DNA of 8,125 nt, from assembly GCA_011524845.1 (NCBI GenBank), contig WTJL01000054.1, positions 1 through 8,125 on the forward strand. Direction: 5' to 3'. Source of the DNA: Flavobacteriales bacterium. GTDB lineage: Bacteria; Bacteroidota; Bacteroidia; Flavobacteriales_D; Sanyastnellaceae. Shown here one piece after another: positions 1 to 6,700 of this stretch. Each line of letters starts with the position of its first letter. Position 1 is the stretch's first letter. A program made the position numbers and the translations under genes. The notes under the pieces are model-generated. The model saw nothing but the letters and a program-made list of their open reading frames with translations. It was not told where the DNA came from and searched no databases.

Positions 1-855
1 GCCCACCTTGTGGCGCACTTTGGAATTCCCGTTCCTCCAGAGGAGGTGACGTTCTCGGTCACGCCTCCTGGTTCAGGCTTTGTGGTGCTGGATGGTGCCA
101 CGTTGGTGGACAACCCCACCACGGATTTGATCAACGTGGGGAACCACAACCTGATGGCCGAACCCAACGAGTGGTGGGCGTTCTCGCATTGGACTTGGAA
201 CGGCAACGTGATCGCCCCAGACGCGGGTGCGTCACCTGCCCAATTGGAGGTCTTTGAACCGGGCAACGTCACGGCGCATTTTGTGGAGATTCCCCACACC
301 AACTTGACCGTGGTGGTGTCACCGCCGCAAGCGGGACAAGTGCGGGTGGTGGACATGGCCATGGTGGAGAGCACGTGGAACATGTCGTTTGAACCTCAAG
401 GCCCTGTGGTCTTCGAGGCCATCTCGGAGGAAGAGTGGCAGTTCAGCCATTGGGACGTCGCGGTGTCGACGCCCATGCCGGAGGACAAGGCCAACCCCAT
501 GGCGCTGTCCCTTGCGGACGTACCGTACGAGATTGTCACGGCCCATTTCGAGCCGGTGGAATTCCACCTGTACGTGCCCAACGCCTTCACTCCTGACAAC
601 GACGGCGTCAACGATGCGTTCCATCCCATGGGCTCAGGCTTTGAAGGGGACTTGTACACGTTCTCCGTCTTCAACCGATGGGGAGAGGTGGTGTTTGCCA
701 CCGACGACCCGGAGTTGCCGTGGATTGGCCAAAACAACCAGCGCCTTGGCACCCACTTTGTGCCCGACGGCGTGTACGGTTACCGGGTGGAGGCCCAAGG
801 GTACCACGAATTGGTGCCGACGGTGCTTCGCGGCACGGTGACTGTGGTCCGTTGA
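1..855 (+). CDS. C-terminal part of a large secreted protein with T9SS type-B sorting domain (5'-truncated by the window)
   Basis: The reading frame is open from base 1, so the gene starts outside the window; 284 codons are visible before TGA at 853-855. The last ~93 residues (bases 574-852) are a classic gliding motility-associated C-terminal domain: the opening VPNAFTPDNDGVNDAF, the central FNRWGEVVF, then PDGVYGYRV and the final RGTVTVV. In Bacteroidota this domain is the type-B signal that directs a protein through the type IX secretion system to the surface or medium. Upstream lie two divergent repeats of ~80 residues, each containing an FSHW core and ending in VTAHF, plus the tail of a third; they resemble the InlB B-repeat family. 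Such repeats are usually stalk or adhesion modules. No catalytic domain is visible, so the actual role (adhesin, structural protein or enzyme) depends on the missing N-terminus. The family call is firm; the function is unknown. Confidence 0.93.
   Translation, partial: AHLVAHFGIPVPPEEVTFSVTPPGSGFVVLDGATLVDNPTTDLINVGNHNLMAEPNEWWAFSHWTWNGNVIAPDAGASPAQLEVFEPGNVTAHFVEIPHTNLTVVVSPPQAGQVRVVDMAMVESTWNMSFEPQGPVVFEAISEEEWQFSHWDVAVSTPMPEDKANPMALSLADVPYEIVTAHFEPVEFHLYVPNAFTPDNDGVNDAFHPMGSGFEGDLYTFSVFNRWGEVVFATDDPELPWIGQNNQRLGTHFVPDGVYGYRVEAQGYHELVPTVLRGTVTVVR
46..282 (+). repeat. InlB-B-like protein repeat, copy 1 (encoded within the T9SS cargo gene)
   Basis: Encodes a ~79-residue unit that starts with VTFSVTPPGSGFVVLDG, carries AFSHW in the middle and closes with VTAHF. 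Copy 2 has the same plan (beta-strand with SPP/TPP and a glycine turn, FSHW core, VTAHF end). The repeat is visible at protein level only; the DNA copies are diverged, so it is not a recent duplication. A preceding AHF at bases 13-21 looks like the tail of another copy outside the window. Confidence 0.65.
304..549 (+). repeat. InlB-B-like protein repeat, copy 2
   Basis: Encodes an ~82-residue unit from LTVVVSPPQAGQVRVVD through QFSHW to VTAHF, matching copy 1 in order and spacing. It is followed within about nine residues by the T9SS type-B domain, so the repeats form the stalk just before the sorting signal. Confidence 0.65.
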
Positions 856-1700
856 GAACCGGCCTTCTTGCGATGTTGGCCTCGGTGGTGCTGTACACCT
901 CCGCCAACCTCTGCGTCAAGGAACTGTCGCATTTGGGCACCTTTCAATTGGTGTTTCTGCGCTCTGTAGTGTCGCTTCTTCTCTGTGTGATCTACCTCAA
1001 ACGCGCGGGAATCCCGTTGTTGGGGCACAACCGGCGGTGGCTGTTTGTCCGTGGTCTGATGGGCATGGTTGCCTTGTCAGGATTCTTTCACACCGTGCGG
1101 CACATTCCCTTGGCGAGCGCCACGGTCATTCAGTATTTCAGTCCAGTGTTCACGGTGTTGCTGGCGTTGTTCTTTTTGAAAGAACGGGTGCACAAGTGGC
1201 AGTGGCTGTTTTTGGGATTGGCGCTCACTGGCATTGTGATGGTGAAAGGCTTCGACCCTCGCGTGTCATGGGGCATGTGGGGGTTGGGGTTGATGTCGGC
1301 GTGCTTGGCGGCGGTGGCGTACCTCGCCACCATGAAATGTCGTGAGACCGACCATCCCGTGGGGGTCGTGGTGTGGTTTCACCTGCTGGCCGTGCCCGTC
1401 ATGGGCGGGCTGTCTTGGGGGCAATGGACGCCGATGGTGGATGTGGATTGGGGGTTGGCGCTGGCCATTGGGGTGCTCAGCATTGCCGCTCAGGTCTTGA
1501 TGACCGTGGCGCTTCACCACGAGGATGCAGGCATGGTGATGCCCTTCAAATACCTCGGAGCAGTGTTGGCCTTGGCCATTGGCTGGTGGGGATACGGAGA
1601 GCACATGTCGACCCTGAGTTTGGCTGGGATGGCTTTGGTCGTGGCGAGCATTTCCGCCAACACCGTCTTGAAGGCCCGACGGTCAGTGGCGCTGAAGTGA
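852..1700 (+). CDS. EamA-family (drug/metabolite transporter superfamily) permease
   Basis: A 282-residue inner-membrane protein, close to the usual ~290 residues of DMT/EamA permeases, with about ten hydrophobic segments arranged as two EamA halves (roughly residues 5-130 and 145-275). The first half ends with the typical signature SATVIQYFSPVFTVLLALF followed by LKERV; the second repeats the pattern with GMVMPFKYLGAVLALAIGW. The family exports or imports small metabolites such as amino acids, sugars or drugs; substrate cannot be read from sequence. Start choice: TTG at 852 overlaps the upstream stop (TTGA) and gives a short MRTG lead before the first helix. ATG at 873 is the alternative and would shorten that helix. 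Longer in-frame reading into the upstream gene gives proline/arginine-rich, non-family sequence and is rejected. The gene ends 18 bp inside the convergent membrane-protein gene. Confidence 0.88.
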   Translation: MRTGLLAMLASVVLYTSANLCVKELSHLGTFQLVFLRSVVSLLLCVIYLKRAGIPLLGHNRRWLFVRGLMGMVALSGFFHTVRHIPLASATVIQYFSPVFTVLLALFFLKERVHKWQWLFLGLALTGIVMVKGFDPRVSWGMWGLGLMSACLAAVAYLATMKCRETDHPVGVVVWFHLLAVPVMGGLSWGQWTPMVDVDWGLALAIGVLSIAAQVLMTVALHHEDAGMVMPFKYLGAVLALAIGWWGYGEHMSTLSLAGMALVVASISANTVLKARRSVALK

Positions 1701-2096
1701 CCCCCCACGGAGTCCCATCCAACAACAGGGCAAGACCAAGGCGACTGTGCAGATGGACAACGCCGGTCCATGGTCCACACGGAACACATCGAACACAGCA
1801 CCCGCACCAAACAGGAGGGTCAGGGCCCAAGCTTCATGCGGGCGGTTGCCCGGCCATCGGCGCACCACAAAGGTGCCCAAGGCCATGCCAAGGCCCATGG
1901 CAAACAAACGTCCAGCATGCGCCGAAGGGGGGAGCTGCGCCAAAAAGTCGGCCACGGCTGCAGGGTCGTTCACAGCGGGGCGGGGCACATGGGGCGCCAA
2001 GGCGTCCTGAAGCCATTGTCCCAGTCCCCAACTGAGCATCGTGCCCAAGAGGAACCCAGCGCTGACCCGAAGGCCAGAAAGAAGCAACGCTTTCAC
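1683..2096 (-). CDS. Small four-helix integral membrane protein, unknown function
   Basis: A 137-residue protein that I do not recognise. It begins at GTG (2096-2094), which overlaps the TGA of the aminotransferase-like gene as GTGA, implying translational coupling; the open frame upstream of this point is an antisense-like shadow. Four hydrophobic stretches are visible: about residues 9-29 (VSAGFLLGTMLSWGLG), 63-82 (LFAMGLGMALGTFVV), 90-110 (ALTLLFGAGAVFDVF) and 112-130 (ALSICTVALVLPCCW). A polar, proline-rich loop of about 30 residues lies between helices 1 and 2. No signal peptide cleavage site or catalytic motif is seen. It is the last gene of the minus-strand cluster and ends tail-to-tail with the EamA gene. 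It could be a membrane anchor or transporter-like partner of the upstream enzymes, or simply a passenger in the operon. Confidence 0.72.
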   Translation of the reverse strand: MKALLLSGLRVSAGFLLGTMLSWGLGQWLQDALAPHVPRPAVNDPAAVADFLAQLPPSAHAGRLFAMGLGMALGTFVVRRWPGNRPHEAWALTLLFGAGAVFDVFRVDHGPALSICTVALVLPCCWMGLRGGSLQRH

Positions 2097-3007
2097 GACT
2101 GGAAGGGCAATTTGAGGTAGGGAATGTGCTGGGCGTAGGCCGCTTGAAGCTGGGCTGTCACAGGGCCGGGGCCTTGCCGGTCGGCAGGGCCGATGCGACG
2201 TCCGTCGACTTCCACAATGTGGGCCAATCCGCCCATGGTGCCCGTGGTGAATGCCTCGTCGGCGGTGTACAATTCGGTCAGGCTGTAGTCGCCTTCTCGC
2301 ACCGGGATGCCGAGTTTTTGGGCGAGATCCAGCGTGTAGCCTCGTGTGATGCCCGGCAGGCAGGCATGCCCAAACGGCGTGCCCAACACGCCATCTCGGA
2401 TCAAAAACACATTGGTCGCATTGGTTTCCGCCAGGAAGCCGCGGTCGTCCAACATCACGGCGTCGTCTGCGCCGGCATGGTTGGCTTGGATTTTGGCCAA
2501 AATGTTGTTGAGCAGGTTGTTGTGGTGAATTTTCGAGTCCAAGTAGGAGGGGCCGTTCCGGCGAATGGAGCTCGTGACCAGTTTGATCTCGCCGGAGCCG
2601 TACACCGCGCCTTTGTATTCGGGGAGCACGATGAGGGTGCACCCATGCACGTTCAACCGCGGGTCCATGCCGGAGGTGGACTTTTCGCCCCGTGTCAGGG
2701 TGAGTCGGATGTGCACCCCGTCGGTCATGCCGTTCGCCTCCAAGGTCTTGAACACGGCTTGTTTGACCTCGTCGGTGGAGGGGATGTCGGAGAACATGAG
2801 CGTGTGGGCACTTTCCTGCAAACGACGCAGGTGTTCTTCCATTTGGTAGATGCGTCCATCCGCCACACGCAGGCCTTCCCACACGGCATCGCCACCTTGC
2901 ACCACACTGTCCAAGACGCTCACACGTGCTTCTTCCCGTCGGACGAGGCCATTCACCCAGCACCATGTGCCGGCGTTTCGGGGATCGGGTTGGTTGTATT
3001 TGGCCAT
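2093..3007 (-). CDS. Fold-type IV (class IV) aminotransferase-like protein, branched-chain aminotransferase-like
   Basis: The 304-residue length matches IlvE/D-amino-acid transaminase proteins. Family features in order: VNG near residue 18; the phosphate-contact HLRRL (59-63, Arg61); VLPEY (127-131); SSIRRNGPSYLDSKIHHNN (146-164); LAETNATNVFLI (192-203), whose Glu194 fits the residue that contacts the PLP ring nitrogen; LPGITRG (217-223); and TTGTMGG (254-260), the second phosphate-binding turn. A functional branched-chain enzyme would transfer amino groups between valine, leucine or isoleucine and 2-oxoglutarate. Oddity: compared gap-free with the usual RRNP..LDPRxKSLNYLNN pattern, His161 occupies the Schiff-base lysine site, and the nearest lysine, Lys159, is two residues early. 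Activity is therefore uncertain and I give no symbol. ATG at 3007 lies 3 nt after the stop of the sulfotransferase-like gene, so the two are co-translated. D-amino-acid transaminase or aminodeoxychorismate lyase roles are possible but less likely. Confidence 0.85.
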   Translation of the reverse strand: MAKYNQPDPRNAGTWCWVNGLVRREEARVSVLDSVVQGGDAVWEGLRVADGRIYQMEEHLRRLQESAHTLMFSDIPSTDEVKQAVFKTLEANGMTDGVHIRLTLTRGEKSTSGMDPRLNVHGCTLIVLPEYKGAVYGSGEIKLVTSSIRRNGPSYLDSKIHHNNLLNNILAKIQANHAGADDAVMLDDRGFLAETNATNVFLIRDGVLGTPFGHACLPGITRGYTLDLAQKLGIPVREGDYSLTELYTADEAFTTGTMGGLAHIVEVDGRRIGPADRQGPGPVTAQLQAAYAQHIPYLKLPFQS

Positions 3008-3010
3008 GGT

Positions 3011-3739
3011 TCAGGGGGTCAATGCGAGGTCTTTCAAAGCAAGGTAGTGTTCGAGGCAAGATTCGCGCAGGGAGGCCAAATGCGAAGGCACCTCTCCATG
3101 CCGAAGGGTGCGGGCCTCCCACCCAGAACTGCGGTGAACGCCCTCGTACCAGTAAGGGGCCCAGATGCCATCTTCAGGCCGTCCGCCGGGAGACCACGTG
3201 AGCATGCCGTCTTCCCACGGGAGGTCAAGCGCTTCGCACAACGCCTTCAGCGTGGCCTCGGGCGCTTCAAACAACGACTCTGCTGTCACGACGTGCACGC
3301 GGCCCGCAGCCCACTCAGCGATGTCCCGCTGGTGGGCGTACCCCAAGTCCAGCATGGTGGGGGCATCGATGTGCGCGCGGTACGAAGGAAGCACCCCGTC
3401 GGGGTGACGGGTCAGGATGACATGCGCATGCTCCGGACCGTCCACGTCTTCCCAGGTCAGGCCCTCAAGGTGGTTCGCCATGTGCTTGAGGAACAGCACG
3501 TCGTCGTGTTCGTTGGGAAGGAGGGACGTCAGCGCCGCGTCGCGTTCGGTGGGCATGGAGGCAAGCACGTCATGGCGCGAAGGACGATCCACACCCGTGT
3601 GGGCGAGGAAATGCCCAAACAACGGCTCGTCCATCACCCGCGTGTCGGAACGCTCGGCAAAGCTGTACATCGTGGCGGTGCTTCCGTTTCGGGGTCCCGC
3701 CCACAGGGCCACCGTTCTTGCCATCCTCGCTGGAATCAC
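3011..3739 (-). CDS. P-loop sulfotransferase-family-like protein
   Basis: A 242-residue soluble protein. Near the N-terminus is WAGPRNGSTATMYSF (residues 13-27), the counterpart of the 5'-phosphosulfate loop of sulfotransferases in its GPRN.ST variant form. DEPLFGHFL follows (37-45). VILTRHPDGVLPSY (107-120) corresponds to the 3'-phosphate-binding R.P.....S segment. A C-terminal ESLFEAPEATLKALCEALDL (154-173) matches the usual helix after the core, and WAPYWYEGVHRSSGWE (193-208) is characteristic of this subgroup. Classical members move sulfate from PAPS; whether this subgroup does so is not established to my knowledge. Start choice: GTG at 3739 overlaps the icmF stop as GTGA. ATG at 3724 gives MARTVALWAGPRN, which fits the short N-termini I remember in the family, and is nearly as good. 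The stop lies 3 nt before the aminotransferase-like gene. Confidence 0.82.
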   Translation of the reverse strand: MIPARMARTVALWAGPRNGSTATMYSFAERSDTRVMDEPLFGHFLAHTGVDRPSRHDVLASMPTERDAALTSLLPNEHDDVLFLKHMANHLEGLTWEDVDGPEHAHVILTRHPDGVLPSYRAHIDAPTMLDLGYAHQRDIAEWAAGRVHVVTAESLFEAPEATLKALCEALDLPWEDGMLTWSPGGRPEDGIWAPYWYEGVHRSSGWEARTLRHGEVPSHLASLRESCLEHYLALKDLALTP

Positions 3740-6700
3740 ATGTTGCGTCGGTAGGCACCTCCCACCTCAAACATGGCCTCTGTCAGTTGTCCCAGCGAAC
3801 ACCACTTGCACGCCTCCATGAGGACATCAAACATGTTTCCGCCCGACACCGCGGCGTCTTGAACCTTGCGAAGCGCGTCGGTTGCCGCGTCGGAAGACAT
3901 GGCGTGAAGGGCACCGAGGTTCGAGAGCTGTTGTTGCTTTTCTTCTTGCGTGGCGCGAATGACCTCGCCGGGAACAAGGGTGGGGGAGCCTTCTTTGCTG
4001 AGGAAGGTGTTCACCCCCACGATGGGGTATTCTCCGGTGTGCTTGAGCATCTCGTAGTGGAGGCTTTCCTCCTGGATCCTCGAGCGCTGGTACATCGTTT
4101 CCATGGCGCCCAACACCCCGCCCCGTTCGGTGATGCGGTCAAACTCACTCAACACGGCTTCTTCCACCAGGTCCGTGAGCTGTTCCACAATGAACGAGCC
4201 CTGCAAAGGGTTCTCGTTTTTCGCCAGCCCCAACTCCTTGTTGATGATGAGTTGGATGGCCATGGCACGCCTCACACTTGCTTCAGTAGGGGTTGTGATG
4301 GCTTCGTCATATGCATTGGTATGCAATGAGTTGCAGTTGTCGTAAATCGCGTACAGCGCCTGGAGCGTGGTTCGGATGTCGTTGAAGTCAATCTCCTGTG
4401 CGTGCAGCGAGCGGCCCGACGTTTGGATGTGGTATTTCAACATCTGAGCGCGGGCAGACGCACCGTATTTCTCGCGCATGGCCTTGGCCCAAATGCGACG
4501 CGCCACGCGTCCGATGACGGCGTATTCTGGGTCGATGCCGTTGGAGAAGAAGAAGCTGAGGTTGGGGCCAAATTTGTCGATGTCCATCCCTCGGCTGAGG
4601 TAGTACTCAACGTAGGTGAACCCGTTGGCGAGGGTGAACGCCAATTGCGTGATGGGGTTGGCCCCCGCTTCTGCAATGTGGTAGCCGCTGATGGAGACCG
4701 AGTAGAAGTTCCGCACCTGGTGCCGGATGAAGTGGTCCTGCACATCGCCCATCAGACGCAGGGCGAATTCGGTGGAGAAGATGCAAGTGTTTTGGGCTTG
4801 GTCTTCCTTGAGAATGTCCGCTTGAACGGTGCCGCGAACGCTGTGCAGGGCCTCGGCCTTCAACGTGTTGTACGTCTCGGCGTCGAGGACCTCGTCTCCG
4901 GTGCACCCGAGAAGCAAGAGGCCCAACCCGTCGTTGCCTTCGGGGAGGTCGCCGAGGTAGGAGGGGCGGTGAAGTCCGCGGTCGTCCCATTTGGCTTTGA
5001 GCACCTTCTCGACGTCCGCTTCCATGCCATGCTCGCGGATGTGCTTTTCGCAGCGCTGGTCGATGGCGGCGTTCAAGAAGAAGCCAAGCATGACGGGAGC
5101 CGGCCCGTTGATGGTCATCGACACGCTCGTGTTGGGCGCACAAAGGTCAAACCCGCTGTACAGCTTCTTCGCATCGTCCAGGCAGCAAATGCTCACCCCG
5201 GAGTTGCCCACCTTGCCATAGATGTCGGGGCGCAGGTCGGGATCGCGGCCGTAGAGGGTCACCGAGTCAAACGCGGTGCTCAACCGCTTGGCGGACATGC
5301 CGAGGGACACGTAGTGGAAACGCTTGTTGGTGCGCTCGGGACCACCTTCGCCTGCGAACATGCGGGTCGGATCCTCGCCCTCGCGTTTGAAAGGATAAAT
5401 GCCGGCCGTGTAGGGGAAAGCGCCCGGGACGTTTTCCTGGAGATGCCACTTGGCCAAGTCTCGCCAACCGTGGAGGTCGGGGAGGGCCACTTTGGGAATG
5501 TCTTGGTGCGACAGCGACTTCGAGCTCGTGGGGATTCGGATGTCCTTGCCACGCACTTGGAAGACGTACTCGGAAGCGGCGTAACGCGCCTTCATGTCGG
5601 GCCACGCTCGAAGCCAATCGTGCAGCCGAGCGTCGAGGTCCAGCTGAATCTGGGCGCCGGCGTCGGTTAGGGCTTTGGCAGCATCGCCGTCCACCTCAGA
5701 GGATGCGGTTTTAACCGCTTGCAACCGGCCTGCGAGGTCGGACTGCTTCTCGGCCCAACGGTCGTAGGCACGGTTGGTTTCTGCGATTTCGCTGAGGTAA
5801 CGCGTCCGGGCAGGAGGGATGATGAAAACCTTCTCGCTGGTGCCTTGTTCGGCGGCAAACGTGGAGGTCAAGTTGGCGCCTGTTTTGTCGGCCAACGTGT
5901 TCATCATCCGACGGTAGAGCTCGTTGGTGCCGGGGTCGTTAAATTGAGAGGCGATGGTCCCCACCACGGGAAGGTCGTCGTCTTGAGCGTCCCACAAATC
6001 GTGGTTGCGCTTGAATTGCTTCCGCACGTCGCGCAAGGCGTCTTGGGCGCCGCGCTTGTCAAACTTGTTGATGGCCACCACATCGGCGAAGTCGAGCATG
6101 TCGATTTTCTCGAGTTGCGTGGCAGCTCCAAATTCCGGCGTCATCACGTACAGCGAGACGTCGCTGTGGTCCATGATCTCGGTGTCGCTTTGGCCGATGC
6201 CACTGGTCTCAAGAACAATCAAGTCGAACTCAGCGGCCTTTAAAATGTCCAGTGCTTCCTGCACGTGACGGGACAAGGCGAGGTTCGATTGACGCGTGGC
6301 CAAGGAACGCATGTACACCCGGTCCGAGTGAATGGCGTTCATGCGGATGCGGTCCCCGAGCAAGGCTCCACCGGTCTTTCGCTTCGAGGGATCGACGCTC
6401 ACCAGGGCGATGCGCTTGTCGGGAAAGTCCAACAGGAACCGGCGCACCAGCTCGTCCACCATGGAGGATTTGCCAGCCCCGCCCGTCCCTGTGATGCCGA
6501 GCACTGGCACCTTGGGCAACGACGCACGAATGCTTTCGAATGCCTTGCCAAAGTCGTCCGCGTTGTTTTCGGCGGCCGTGATGCACCGAGCGAGGTCGCG
6601 CACATTGCGTTGAGACAACCGGTCCATCGCGCCATCGAGGTCCTCAAGGGAGGGAACCGTGTTGAAATCGGCCTTCTCGATGAGGTCGTTGATCATGCCC

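Noticed and set aside
678..851. Upstream extension of the EamA permease to the ATG at 678
   Set aside because: It would overlap the conserved T9SS domain by 178 bases and adds a Pro/Arg/Gly-rich stretch with no similarity to permease N-termini.
2097..3122. N-terminal extension of the small membrane protein up to 3122
   Set aside because: The first ~342 codons are Arg/His/Pro-rich and overlap the aminotransferase-like gene in another frame; the hydrophobic protein begins only at the GTG of 2096.
2126..3754. Long plus-strand open frame (542 codons) opposite the sulfotransferase-like and aminotransferase-like genes
   Set aside because: It is antisense to two well-supported genes, its protein is rich in His, Gly, Arg and Val with no family motif, and such mirror frames are expected in GC-rich coding DNA.
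4402..5670. Plus-strand open frame of 422 codons inside icmF
   Set aside because: It lies entirely opposite the conserved mutase domain, and the translation shows no domain or membrane pattern.
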